A program made the translations under genes and the position numbers. Positions 45,096-57,940 of a DNA stretch of 64,000 nt are shown piece by piece. A model generated the notes under the pieces. It searched no databases, was not told the origin of the DNA, and worked only from the letters and a program-made list of their open reading frames with translations. The stretch lies in the NCBI GenBank assembly GCA_014549065.1, contig JACDOX010000109.1, forward strand, positions 1,399,290 through 1,463,289, in the 5' to 3' direction. This DNA is from Cardinalis cardinalis. Lineage: Eukaryota > Chordata > Aves > Passeriformes > Cardinalidae. The stretch's first letter is position 1, and every line of letters begins with the position of its first letter.

Positions 45096-48000
45096 AGACT
45101 TGAGACCCTACAGCAGGACGAGGTTTTAACAAAACTTGAACAACTGCCTTGCCTCCCCCAGGTCNTGCCTCTTTAAAGAGCTGGATTTTTGGTGCCTTAA
45201 AGTACCCCACATCTCCAGNCATGGAAAGTCTTGGCCCTCGTATCCCTTTCCATGCATTGAGAGAAAGCTCCCACTCAAGGCAGTGGGAAAGCTCCCAGCA
45301 TCCACCACAATATGCTGGCACCCTGGGAACATCACTTAGGATTAGAAATAAGGAAAACCACAACTGGAAGTGCCTTGTTCAGCAATGGGAGCAGTGATGG
45401 GGCACATCAGCTCCTTTCAGACTGCCTGGTTCTGGTACTGGGAGCAGTCTGGCCATGGAAACTTGGAGCTAAGTTATCCTGCTTCATTCCTTCCCTGAGC
45501 TCACCTATGACTCCAGGGAAGCCTGGCAGAAGGTTCTCTGACAGAGGCTTGCACTGGATGCTTTAGAAGATGGCATAACCCGAGGGAGATGTGGGGTGAG
45601 GGCCAGCACCTACCACTGACTTATTCCTCTTGTTCATTAATTTTAATAAATAAATAAAAACACTTGAGAAAGCAGCCTAGAGATAACATGTAATTCNTTA
45701 GATCACAGTTCTTGGAGCCTACTGAACATCACAGACAGGTGCTGTTGTGGGGAGAGCAAGGGAGTTGAACCTGACTCCTCTACTCCCAGAGCTCTGGCTC
45801 AGGGGAGGCCTGCAAAGCTGGAGCCCTGCAGGGAAGGGGGCAGGCAAGAAATCCTGATTTTATGAAGGCCANTGCACATCCAGCCAGGCATCAGCTCCCA
45901 GCCCCTGAATTGCCTCCAGGTCCCNCATCCACCATCTGGTTCCCCAGGATGATGCAGCTGCACTGCAATCCGAACCCTTCTTTAACATTTCCCAAAGAAA
46001 GGGGAGAGAAAACAAAAGGATCATTTACTTCCTCTAATTGAGAAACAAGATAGGAAGACAGATAAGCCAAGGAAAATTGGCACAATTCCATGGACTTCAA
46101 GTGATCCTAGAGAGCAGGGTGATGAGCGTGGCATAAAGGAGGAGAGCTTGCTACTGTCACTGCCCTGTGATAGCAACACCAGGCTGTCACCCTACACATC
46201 TCATCTGGGCACAGAANACCTCTTTACAAGGGAGCTCAGTACCACCAAAATGAAGTTGCCTTCATTTACCCAGAAGGAGCTGTCCCAACACTTTTTCCCT
46301 TGTCATTGACAATCTGATTCCTTCCTTGCTAGGACAAAAATAACACAGTGCTAGTTGTTGCCAAATATCCACTTTTGAAACTCAGGCCCAGTCATTTTTA
46401 GCTAAGCAAACTTGGCACAAAACGAGTGTTGCCTATGGACAGAGTTTATAACGTGGGAAGTTTGCCAGGATCCTATTGCAGCCTACTTTGAGGTCTGGTG
46501 CTTCACCTTCTCACCCTACAACAAAGATTAAATAGTCTTCTAACAAGGAAAAAAAAAAGAACACCTGATACTATTTTTCTTTTCCCTCCCTAGGAATTAC
46601 AGTCCACAGGAGATGAATTTCAATAATGCCATGAGCAAAACCATGGCTTTGCCTGAAGCCAGCAGAACCTCTCCAGGCTGGGATTATTTATGTGCAACAC
46701 ACATGTAAACACACATGCACACACAGCCAGCTTTAACAGGAGCCTGGGAGAAGAACTCTGCTCTCACTGGGTTAAGGACACAAAGAAAAATATGCTGTTA
46801 AAAATAAAGATAAATAACTGCTGTGAAATAACTCAAAGCCACAGGAACTTTCCTTTAGAAAGATACTGGACAGCCCCAGGGTGCTGCAGAGGAAGGAGTG
46901 AAACACACCAGAGCTCACACATCAGCCCATCAGGGCAGAATGGATCCCAAAAACATCTCCTGAGGAGCAGACCTGACAAATTCCTCTGAGCATTGTTTAG
47001 ATCCCTTGGCTGACAAGGGAGATGGAAGATGCAGAACCATCTTCCCCCATCTCTTCTCACTTGCAGCATCAGCAAGTCTTGGACAAATTCCCTGCTTTCC
47101 TCTCTGCAGAGGGGAAAGTGAAGAGGACCCAAACCAGCTGTGACATCCCACCAGGAAGGAGAGTCTCCACTCCATTAGAGCCTGTGCACAGCTCTCACCT
47201 CAACAATCTCAGGAAAGCATCTGGCATTTGGTGGTGTGACACAGGAGACAGAAAATGAGCGGGATGGGGATGTTCCCTGGACCAACTCTGCTTCACCTCT
47301 CTGAAAGAACAGCTGAGACAAGAGGAGAGGGTGTGGGTGGGAGGGAGCCACAGAAAGATTGATGCAAATTCATTCTTAAAAGCCAAACGGTTGAAAATAA
47401 TTTTCACAGCCCCACAGCTGTTCTGTGCATTTTTCAGACCAAGCCTGAGCAAAATGTGGTGCAGATAACAAAACTGGGGCAGATGTGGGCTGTGGAATCA
47501 AGGGCCCTCTGCTCCTGCTGGCAGAGTGAGCTCTGGGGGAGATGAGCCTCTCCTCTCTCACAGCCACTGTCAGCTGCTGCCCTTTGCCCATCCCTCTCCC
47601 CAGGTGTGCTGGACAGGATGGGCAGCCCTTCTCCAGCCTCCTCAGCCCCCTGGCAGCCCCTCTCAGCACAAGATACAAGGGGGAAGAGAACCCAAGACAG
47701 GGAGCAGACACCAGGCCTGACAGTGCCCTCCAGGGCTGTGCTGCCAGGATCGGATCACAGGACTGACAGACGGACTCCCAGCTGCACTTACCCCGGTTCT
47801 TTTCCTACTAACCAGTCCTGCCAGCACCTTCTGCAGCTTCCACTGCACTCTGCAGCAAGAGCTTACACTGGNTTTTAAAGGCTACAAAAATCTCTGTGTT
47901 TTGGAGCCAGCCAACACATGTTCAGGAACTCACTGTTGTGCTGCACGTCGTTCTAGGAGGCAGGAGGGCCCCCGGGCTCACCAGCTCCCTGGGAGCTTCC

Positions 48001-48549
48001 TCTGGCCAAACACANAGTGCAAAGTGATGGTGCTGCTCTGCATTGGCCCCGAGGATTTTCCCCCTGAAGTCAGACTGAGCCTGTCCCTCATCCTCCCTGG
48101 GCTCTGGGAATGGCCTCAAAGACATCACGGGGAATAGAAAAAACTACGACGCTTTCAGGAGTCCAAGCTGGCACCTTTGCCTGCCTGGAGGTTCCTGAGT
48201 GGAACTGAAAACCTTGCTCTGAATGTTTTCTCTGGGACTGTTTCATTAAATGGAAGTGTTCAAAACTGCTTTTATTAAAATTGCTGAGGCTCTGAAAGCA
48301 ATACCTGGAGCAGACACGAGCAGGGTGACTGGAAAGCGACCACTGAAGGTGACACCAAGAGGGACTGAGCACAGCTGCTGAGCCTTGCGGCAGCCTCAGG
48401 GCACCTGGGCCCAGCAGCTCCCCTTCCTCAGAGGATTTAACCCCAAAACACACCTGAAGCCCNTAGGACAGGGAACAAGAGGCCTGGAAGGGCATCCTGT
48501 CCTCAGGGTGCTCCCCCCTCGGCGTGCCCCCCCAGCCCAGGGCTATCAC
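45096..48549. other. Unique non-coding interval
   Basis: The GC-rich part from 47000 to 48500 carries overlapping open frames on both strands (up to 153 codons) with no known family. A CA-rich run occurs at 46696-46728 and an A-run at about 46550-46558. No exon or repeat family is recognised. Confidence 0.55.
46696..46728. repeat. CA-rich microsatellite-like tract
   Basis: Interrupted ACACAC units (AACACACATGTAAACACACA then TGCACACACAG). The units are imperfect, so it is probably of low variability. Confidence 0.8.
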
Positions 48550-48740
48550 ATTGCACCTTGTTTATACATAATGGCACAATATAAAATCCATTTGGAACCT
48601 GGGCTCACTCGCTGCTATTAAAGAATCCATCAGTGAATTTCATTTTTTATTGGTTCACTTACAAAACTCACAGCGGTGTGTTGTGTTTATTTTTCCAGAG
48701 CACCAATAAAAATCTTTTTGATTAAAAAAAAAAAAAAAAA
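48550..48740 (+). pseudogene. Possible retroposed transcript 3' end (AATAAA then A17)
   Basis: An AATAAA hexamer at 48705-48710 is followed 13 bases later by an uninterrupted A17 run (48724-48740). That is the spacing expected between a polyadenylation signal and a poly-A tail copied into DNA. Upstream there is AT-leaning UTR-like sequence with no open frame. The parent transcript is not recognised and the 5' boundary is arbitrary. No clear target-site duplication was found. AATAAA is common in AT-rich DNA, so a simple A-run is a real alternative. The block is also motif-rich (TTTTTATTGG, CCATCAGTGAATTTC) and could instead be a regulatory island. Confidence 0.25.
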
Positions 48741-48780
48741 GAAAGAGAGGGAAAGAGAAAAAGAAAGAAAAAGAAAGAAA
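48724..48780. repeat. 57-base homopurine tract (A17 then GAAA-rich)
   Basis: Every base from 48724 to 48780 is A or G: A17, then irregular GAAAGAGAGGGAAAG and AAAGAAAG units. Long purine-only tracts can form triplex DNA and are often length-variable. It may be an eroded and expanded poly-A tail. Confidence 0.95.
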
Positions 48781-51700
48781 TGAAAAGCTGACCTGGTATA
48801 ACCCAGGCGAGCGCTGAACCTCACCAGTGCTGGATAAAATGAGCTGAGAGGCAGCAGAGCCAATTGCTGAGCAAATGCTCGACTGTGGCTGGAACCAGCA
48901 AGGATTGAAACCTGCTTATGGCTGAATTTTTACTTTATAAAAATAAGCACAATCAAACCCTGCTATATTAAACCAGGTNCTGTCATGGACTGACCACTGA
49001 AGGGGCAGAGCAGATGCAGAGCCCCAAGCCCAATCCTGATGGACACAGTGTGGAAATAAATACTCCAGGTATTTATGGTGCTCTATTGCCATATTGCTCC
49101 AGGAACAGCAAAAAAATCTATGCTTGGTGTTTCCTTAGGCCTCTTTTTCTTTCTTTTCTCATTTCCAGACTACATCTCAAACCCAGCATCCTTTAGTTGT
49201 GTGATCTGCNGGCCTATTTGGCATTTGCTCAATCCTGCTACTGCTGCCTGCAGCTGAACTGGAAANTCCATGTGAGCTGAAAGGCACCATTAAATCCTGC
49301 AATGACAATGACCCCAGCTATACTAAACTCACCCAGGCACCAGACTGTGCCTGTATGGGTACAGAAAACTGTGGATATGGCCTAAGCCAGGGCCACCAAG
49401 TCCTGCACAGGGAGGTGACAGCCTGNCTGCACTGCACTTATGGCCCAGGTTTCCAAAATGGTGTCTATGAAGAGCAGATCTAATATTAAATTATTTGCTT
49501 ATAGGATTTTGACTTNCAGGCATACAAACTGGTTGACACCCTACATAACTGCAAATATATTGTAACTACATTATTATGAAAGAGTAAGAAATAAAATTTG
49601 TATCTTTCAGGCAAAAATAGATCTAAACAATTTCCTAAATACGTAATATCAATTTTATGTTTAAGAGAGTTGGTTATTTTTTCCCTTTAAAATCAGGTTA
49701 ATTCTGCCATTTCCACCTATTACTTCTCAAGATATAAATCTGTGCACTTTTTAAAAGCAAGCAATTAAAGGAAACAACTTGCTTAAAACAGACATGATTT
49801 TTCCCCCACTTCTTCAAGAGACTATTCAAAATACCAGCTAAAATCCATATATAGCTCACATATTTGATAAAAATGCAAGTAAAGAGTGAAGGATTTTAGA
49901 TGTTTCATTTCTCTTCTTTTTTTAACCCACCTTAGAAAAAGTAAGAAANGAAATCCTATTTTATTCACAAGTTTATTGGCTATTTGACCTATTGCACCTT
50001 ATGGGATGTTAGTGAGCTGCTCACTTTTNTATTCATTATTAGTTACTAATTCTAGGCTGGCCAACATAGGAAGCAACCTCACAGTACCACAGGTTTGGGG
50101 TTGGGGTGAGAATTCCATGGACATTCATGAACCAAGGCACAGGTGCACAACTGGAACATCTGTCCAGGACTGGAAAGNATATTTGCACTCACTCACTTTG
50201 TCATCTCTGGTTCTCTTTCCAGGTGCTCTTTAGAGGGCCCCAAATCTTGCTGAAAATCAGCTCGTGTTGCTAAACTCCTCAGAGGCTTCCAAAAGTCCTC
50301 ACTCAGGGAAAACAGACCAGGCCAGTTATCATGGGACAGGCACTTCTCAGCACCTGCCTGGGTGGACACTGACAGGGCCTTTATCCCCTTGGGAAAGAAG
50401 NCATTGGATAATCCACAGAAGGGTTACTAAAGGAGCATCCACTCTGGGCAGTGCTGGGATTTGCAGCCACTTGCCAGCTCCTTCACCTGCCACCCAGATG
50501 GCAGTGGCNGTTCCTTCTCTGCCACTGCAGATAAGGGGCTGTCAACTAAAAGGGAAGTTTGTCCCATCAAAATCTCCAAACTCTTGGGAAAAGCCAAACT
50601 GTGTAAGAGCTGGAGCCTGTGTTTTCTTGCCTCCTTCTTGTGGGTGGAGAAAAAATGCAGCCCACACAAATAACATAGTGCAGGAAGCCTTTGGGGATTA
50701 AAACATGATACACCATATTTCAGCAGGGATTTGGACAGACTGGCAGGGGGAGGAATTCCTCAAGGAAGGAGGAATGCCTCCCTCACCATCTCTAAATTAC
50801 CTCAGTGCTTCTCTTGCTTTCTTCTTTCACCAGGAGCTTTCACTTGGAGAGAAGTCATTTGCCACTGGGAAATGGAGAGAGCAGCAAAATCAAACAACTA
50901 TTTTTACAGAGGCCTTTTCCTTTCCACCCCGTGTGCAGAACAAATCTCACACAGGCACAAGAAAACAGGAAAAGTCCTCTCCCATCCTCATTAACGCTGT
51001 ACAAAGTATCTCAGGCTNGCAAGTGCCACAGGGCAGGCCTGACAGACACGAGTGCTGACCCGAAATATCGCTGAGCGCTGGAAAACACCCGGCTGGAGCT
51101 CTCTGAGCGCGGCCATCAGCGTGACTGCCAAAGAAAGCAGCAGCACCCGTTACTTCATGAACCAACATGTGATTTGCAGAAACACTTACAGGGCTTACAA
51201 AGCCTAAATCCTGCTTTCAAAGGAGCTTAGTCACCACAAAGTGATTTTGGTATCTCGGTACATTCAGGGCTGGCCCTTGGAAGTGCAGCTTTCCGTGGAA
51301 ACGAGTCATTGGTGATGAATTTCACAGAGGGAAATTCCTGCTGCACAGATACTGCAGGAGAGCTAAAGCTCCTGTGGAATCCATGTCCTCCAGCACAGCC
51401 CCACACCTCCACTCCTGGGCAGAGAGGGCTGGAGCAGCTGCAGCTGAGCCTGAGAACAATTACAAAGGTAGGAAATGTGGAGGTCCCACATGAGATTGGG
51501 ATAACGGGATGGAGTGATCACGTCAGGATGGGTAACTTAAAGCGTGTGCACAAAACAATCAACACACAAATTTTTTGCCCATGAAGACACCAAAAAATCA
51601 CCACTCCCAATGATGAACTTGCACACAAACTCAGAAAAAAAATAGGACATTCACATAACACAAGAAAATTATTGATTCAACAACCAGTCCTAGAGAGAAT

Positions 51701-53827
51701 GAGATACTTTAAAATNGGTTAAACAAGATCAGACTTTCCTTGCATTTTGTTTAAGCCATTTAACAGCTTTAGACCTCCCCTGGGAGACTGTTGCTCTAAT
51801 ATGGATTCCACACAATGTTTTAAGGCCACTATTTTCAGAAAAGCTTTTGCCACAGCTAAAATTCCAGCCACGTGCAAGAGACCCTTTTGTGAGCCCCTAT
51901 CATCTTCCAATTCCTTGCTATTGTAACTCAGAGAAATGAACCACTGAAATCCTTCACCAGGAATGGGAAGAGCTGCTGTGCCAACATCTTAGCAAAAATC
52001 TGCATTAAAAATCACTCTGGCAGNAAAGATAACAAACCCCAATCGCTGCCACAAGTAACAGAAATGAAGGAGAATTTGTGTCCTTTTCTTAAAGGACTTA
52101 ACATATTAGCCAGGGNCATGGGCAAGTAGAAAAATGGAAAAGGCAAACCAAAAATGTTTGTATTCTGAAGTTCAAAACAGCTCTGAAGGAGAAAGTGGCA
52201 TGGAAAGTCACTAAAAACCACAAACCAAGCTGCAGGCCAAACCCTTTGCCATTAAAAAGCCTTAGATCAGTGCTGGAGTGGCATTATTTGAATTTAATGG
52301 GCACACAGTAAAGGGCTGTTTAATTAAGCATTGAAANCTTGACATGACTGTTTAAAATACCCTTCAATCTGCCATTAGCTCTAAAGTATATTAATAGCTG
52401 GAGCTTGCTGGAAATGCTCCACTGGGAGAAATTTTGGAGTGAGGAAAGCTCCAAAAATTTCTCCATGAAAATTTCCGCTTTGTTAACTCTAAAAATCATG
52501 GAAAAACACCTTAAAGCAAAATATTTCATTTTGAATCAGCTCAGTAGTAATGGAAAAACCCCACATCAGCATGTTCATCTCTAATGACATGCTGCCTGAT
52601 GCAAATCGAAGTTTTGATCACTAAAACCTTGGGTGATTTTTCTCCTCTTTTTTATGAGCTGGGCTCTTTGCTTGAACTACCCAGAACACCAAAATCCTCC
52701 TGCCATGAGCTGTTTGAAAGATGTGCAGAGNAATGTGCCACTTGTCTAAAGGTTGCTTCTCCTTGTCACTCCTACCTGAACAAATCCCCACCAAAAGAAG
52801 CCAAGAAACCCCAGAGAACCCTAAGGGGTGGCAATGAACAAGTTCAAAAGCTATTGGAAAGATACTGTGAGACAACCAGAGCAGCTGAAGGCGTCTTTTT
52901 TCCATTTACAATAGAAACAGTGGGTCTGAAAGATCATGCTGATGGTCTGCCTAAGGACACCCATGGCACAGGTTTGTCCATNTGAGCACTGTGGTTTCCT
53001 AGTCCAAGGAAAAGTACTTTTTCCAGGATGTGAGAGCATTGTCTTCACCCACAACACCAGCTGAGCAGGCTGGTGAACTCATTCCTGCTTACCAACACCT
53101 TCTTATTTGGTTTTCCACTGTGACATTAGATCATGCAGGAAAAGCTCACCAAATACTACTGCAAAAAGAGATGAACTCACACAAGATTTTGTTGGTCATT
53201 GAGAAAAAAGAAGGGCCTTCTGTCAAACTACTGGAAATTAATTAACTTTGAATACTCAAATACATAAACATTTCTGCAAAAACACTTTGGGANGAAAAAA
53301 TTATTTACTGTGCCCTCCAGGGAAATGTACCTTGTCAATCCCTTGTCACTAAATCACTTGCTAACAGTTATGGTGTGAGGTAAATCACTGTCTAACCCTG
53401 ATGAGTTTAAAGGCCTTGAAGCCTAATGAATTCCCCCATTCATTCTGGAGGTTACATCTGCTCTCCAGCCCTCTCTTAACAACCTGGTGTTGAAAAGATG
53501 TGATGTAATTTTGCTGTTTACTAAACAGGTGTCAGTAATCCTATCCAGTGATGTCAGGCCACTTGCTTGGAATTCATTTGAAGACAACAATTGGAGCTGG
53601 TGCTTTGGGATCATAAAAAGGCTCTTCCCAGTGAAGCCATCTCAGACAGTGAGGTGTGCTTAACGCCACCATGGACTGCAGGAGGGACCAGGGACACTTC
53701 ATGAACTGCTGGGGTTAGTTCTGCAAACCCTGCTATGCACATGCCCCAGGACACACCCAGCTCTGCAGGAAGGAAAGAATGTCTTGGGCAGTCAGGGCTG
53801 GACTCCAGGAATGCCTTAATTTCATTG
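48781..53827. other. Unique non-coding interval
   Basis: Five kilobases with no supported gene. The segment at 49500-49790 is AT-rich, with TACGTAATATC, GGTTAATTCTGCC and GCAATTAAAGG. Segments around 52240-52640 are AT-rich with TTTAATTAAGC. Open frames reach 145 codons and look like chance. No repeat family is recognised. Confidence 0.55.
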
Positions 53828-53920
53828 AGAAATGGTATTTGGTGTTAACAACGTGGTATTTTAATTGTTTAATGCTCACTTACTCACGCAGCATTGGGCT
53901 GTTGGGGCTTTCCAAGGATT
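53828..53920. promoter_or_regulatory. Candidate regulatory island (weak)
   Basis: GGTGTTAACAACGTGG, TTTTAATTGTTTAATGC and CTTACTCACGCAGC occur in under 100 bases with two CpGs. The motif-based call is weak. Confidence 0.25.
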
Positions 53921-56337
53921 TTGGCTATGTAATACTGCTCCCTTGGCAGGAGGGGAATTTGAGGCAGAAAAAAATATGGCAAGAATGCTGGATTTGGGTG
54001 AGCAGTGATGCTTGGCCCCCATGCAACATGAGGTTCCCTAGCCCATCTAGCTTATTACCTNCATAAATTGAATAATCCTAATTAAGCTATCAAATATTTC
54101 TGCGTTTAGACAGAAAATGTCTGGCCTAACTAAATGAAACCTTTCACAGAAAATACAAAAAAGGAAATTTTCACAGCACAAAAGGTTTTAACCGAAAACT
54201 TCCCCATTTTAACCCCACACTGAAAGTATTCCAGGTTAGACTAAAAATGTTTAGTCTTTAATGACCATCTTAAATATTCCATGAGAAAAAAAAATAAATT
54301 GTTGCTTATTAACATACCTATGAAGCAAGCTGTGCTCCTCACTGCTGGGAACATGCTCCTCTGACCATATAATTTTGGGCTCTAATTTAGCATTCATTTG
54401 CCTGGAGTTTTAATGAGAGATTGCTTCATTTCACCAGACCAGTAAAACAGCATCAAAACTCAACACAGGCATGTGTGCAGATATAAAATCCTCCCAATTT
54501 GCTCAGCTGAACATGTAAATGACAGGCAGTGAAGGGACATTTGAGCCCAAGTCCAAGCACACTTGCTACTTGTTATCAGACTTGCACCTGGACAGTCCCA
54601 CCTGGCCCTGGAAACGCTGGGCTTTGCTTTGGGAGGCTCTCAAAAACTCATCTCACTAAATCACACACTTCAGACCCGAGGAGCTCATGAGCCTGGGAGT
54701 TTGTGTCTGTTTTCTCCACGTGCATTTGATGAAACACATCACCAAAGAGCACATCTTGCTGCAGAAAGTGAGCANTGATTTAATTCTGCTTTGTAGAACC
54801 AGGTTCCTGACAATTTTTTTTTTTTTTGATCATGGCAATGGATGTAAAACAGTCAATTTCAGTGGTTTTTTTGTTTGCTTAAATAGAACATTTTCTGCTC
54901 TGCACAAACTAATTTTCCAGGCCTGAGCCTATGTGTTTTTTAGATTTTTTCCCCTTTCAGCTTCTTTACTGGGTATTTAGCTCTTCCTTCCTTAATGGGA
55001 ATTTAATAAGACCCAGCTGACAAGTGCTCAGTGAAATGACCAAGCAGCACCTGAAGGAGATGGGATGGAGGATCCATATAAAACGCCTGAGTACCATCAT
55101 TGTTATTAAAAGGATAACCAAATGAATTCATAATGATGGGACACTCATTTCAAAGTGTTTCCATAGCTGTAACACATCAGGAAAAATACAGAAGTTAGCT
55201 CATTTTCTCCACTCCTAAATAACCTTATAAACTCACCAAAGAAATTAATTAGCCAATATTTCTTGAAAATTCATAACAAAGTTTCCATTTTTCCATCAGA
55301 TAATTCCTTAGTGCATTCTGGTTTTTAACTTCCTTCGAGTCTGGATCATTTTGATGTGTGAACAGACATTTTGTGTTTCCATGGGTTATTTCCACAGGTT
55401 CAAATATCTTCTGTAATTGACATTTTCCTGCTTACAGAAGTTGTCAAACTTGAAAGTAGCAGTTGATTGATAAAACATGGGGTTTGTCTGTAACTTAAAT
55501 TCATTGTTGAGGCTTACTGCTCAAGCTCTGAATAACTTCTCTCTTCAAAGTGACCTGCACTGAGAGTTTTTGAGAGTTTTACATTTGGGTTTTAGGGGNT
55601 TTTTTTTAACCATCTATGTTTTAAGCTACTTTTATAAAATAGAAAGCAGCAGCTGCTTTTTCCTTTTCCTACAGGTAAATCTATTCAACAATTTGCTTCC
55701 ACTTTAGAATTACTACTCTCTAAATAAAGAAGTGTAACGAGACTTTTAAAATAAAGTTTTCCAAAGTCAACTTCATAATCATTCAGTAGCATTTATCCTG
55801 TCCAACTCTGACCATAAAGGAAAAGGAAAAAAAGCGGAAAGCACTGACATTTACAGCATCACAGAGGACAGCAGCTGCACAGGCCATAAAGCAGCACCAC
55901 AGATAATTATTTAATACTTAAAAACTCCACAACAACGTTAATTAGTATTTAAAAATCCACAAACAATAACTGCAGAAGGAACATTTCCCCTNGTCATGAG
56001 AAATGCACAAAAGCACGACCCAGAGCTGAGTAGGGTCTTTTTGTTGGCTTTAGTGGATTCTGGGCCTTGTTTGTAATAAAGACACAAAAAAATCACTACA
56101 GTGCTGAAGTGCCCAGTGTTGGTACAGATAGGGATGGCTTTGCCTCTGCACAAGTCATCACCAATAGTCTGTGAATTGTTTAAATTATTTTTTAACCATA
56201 CAGCACTTAATGTGGGCAGCTTTGGACCATTTCCACACCTGGATATCACTGAATTATNACACCATAAGGGCACCTCACCCATCTCCTCTGGGGCAGGTCA
56301 CACCACCCTTCTGCTGACCCCAAGTTCTTCCTGCNTG
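53921..56337. other. Unique AT-leaning non-coding interval
   Basis: No gene is seen. It includes T14 at 54814-54827, a tandem 10-mer (GAGAGTTTTT/GAGAGTTTTA) at 55562-55581, and several AATT-rich stretches such as 54060-54110 and 55230-55330. None is distinctive enough for a separate call. Confidence 0.55.
54814..54827. repeat. Poly-T run
   Basis: Fourteen consecutive T. No reverse-strand AATAAA stands immediately upstream in that orientation, so it is treated as simple sequence. Confidence 0.9.
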
Positions 56338-56785
56338 TCACAGAATCANAGAATGGTTTGGACCTNAGAGACCACCTGGTNCCACCCCCTGCCATGGGCA
56401 GGGACACCTTCCACTNTCCCAGGTTGCTCAGAGCCCCATCCAGNCTGGCCTTGAACACTTCCAGGCATGGGGCAGCCACAGCTTCNCTGGGCAACCTGTG
56501 NCAGGGCCTCACCACATTCACCATAAGGAATTCCTAATACCTCACCTAAACATACTCTTGCAATTTGAAGCTGATCCCCATCTTGTCCTGTCACTCCAGG
56601 CCCTTGTCAAAAGTCTCTCTCCATCTCTCTTGTTCTTTCCAGGNTGAACAACCCCAATTCTCTCAGCCTTCCCTCATAGCAGGGGTGCTCCATCCCACAA
56701 TCAGCTTGCTGTGCCTCCTTTGGGCTTGGCTCCCACAGGTCCCTGTCCTTGAGACCCCAGAGCTGGGCCCAGCACTCAGCAGCGC
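56338..56785 (-). mobile_element. CR1 LINE, longest and youngest-looking copy
   Basis: On the plus strand the segment is the reverse complement of a CR1 3' end. It starts TGTCACAGAATCA, continues through GAGACCACCTGGT, GCCATGGGCAGGGACACCTT, CCAGGTTGCTCAGAGCCCCA, TGGCCTTGAACACTTCCAGG, GGGCAACCTGTG, CCATAAGGAATTCCTAATAC, CTTGTCCTGTCACTCCAGGC, TGAACAACCCCAATTCTCTC and ends near CAGAGCTGGGCCCAGCACTC. Identity to the family is high over about 440 bases and the element is 5'-truncated. It carries only the 3' part and no intact reverse transcriptase. The minus-strand open frame across it (56246-56524) is the usual spurious CR1-derived peptide. Eight Ns fall between 56335 and 56501, far above the window average. 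Confidence 0.96.
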
Positions 56786-57511
56786 CATGCCCTGGTTGAA
56801 ATCCCTCAGGCAGGACTTGGATGCAGGCAGTGAGTGCCACAAGATTATTTGATAAACCACCGAGCGTGAGGGAGCTGGAGAGGCTGAGCTCTGCCCAGGC
56901 ACAGCTCTCCCACAGAGATCACCCCCAAAATCTCTGCTCAGAGATGGCTCATGGACACAGCGCCAGCCTGTGCTTTAATTTGGCCCCACCGTAACCAGTG
57001 CAGTCTCAGAATTCAATTCAATTGTCCTGGATAGGGATGGATTAAAGCAAGAGGCAATGTTTTTATTTGAAGTCCTGGCCCAGACACAGTAGTTTCACAT
57101 GCCTTTGGCACAAAACTGTTATTGCTTTCTGAAGCAGTTGTTGTTTCAGTGACATGACTTCCTGCAGGGGCGTTTTAATTATGGTTGGTGTATCACCCAA
57201 CTTCGTTATGTATCGCTTTGAAGTTGTCCTTTGGATCTGACAGCCAGAGGATGGAAAACAAACATGACTGTTTATTCCCTTCCCCTTGCCCTGCATTGGC
57301 TTGGTGCAGCCTTTGCTTTGGATTACACAAACATGGAGCAGATGGAGAAGGAGATCCCAAAGAAGAGGCCAGACAAAGTGCATGTACCTTTGGGCTGGCA
57401 GGTGTTTTCTCTTCATCTGCCCTTTTGGAGAGTCAAGCAGACACATAAACCCCCNAAATAGCAGGTCAGGCCTTGAAGAAGAAAACTGCTGAAAATTGTT
57501 AAATTATTATT

Positions 57512-57555
57512 AAAAAAAAACCCCAAAACTAAAAAACCAAACCAAACCAAAACTC
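57512..57555. repeat. A/C-rich low-complexity tract
   Basis: A9 then CCCCAAAACTAAAAAACC and AACCAAACCAAAACTC units. It is of the same type as the tract at 30083. Confidence 0.82.
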
Positions 57556-57890
57556 ACAGTTCCTGAACCGAGCACATCAGTGTTGTACTGGGAGATGCTT
57601 CACTAGAGCAGAGAGGTGATATTTGCAAGCATTTTCAGATCATTGCATGAAGTGATATCCCAGCTACCCACAAAAGGGAGGCAAGGAATGCTCCCTGCTT
57701 GGCTTGCCAAGGCAGGGAGGGAGGATTCCACATTAGCCAGATGGCAGCAGAGTATGCACAACCTCCAGTGGGCTGCAGAGCTCACCCCAGCCTCGGCCTC
57801 CTGTGTATTTCTAATGAATTTAGGTACCNAGGGCTGGGTGATGACACTCAACTCACCATCTTCAAACACAATGTACCTCCACATCCCTCC

Positions 57891-57940
57891 ATATATATAT
57901 NTATTTATATACATTTATGGGTGTGTATATATTTTTTAAT
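57891..57940. repeat. AT microsatellite-like tract
   Basis: ATATATATAT, an N, then TATTTATATACATTTATGGG and TGTGTATATATTTTTTAAT. Imperfect, with an ambiguous base inside. Confidence 0.82.

Noticed and set aside
56246..56524. Minus-strand open frame across the CR1 copy
   Set aside because: It is the usual spurious translation of the CR1 3' region and lies beyond the true reverse transcriptase frame.
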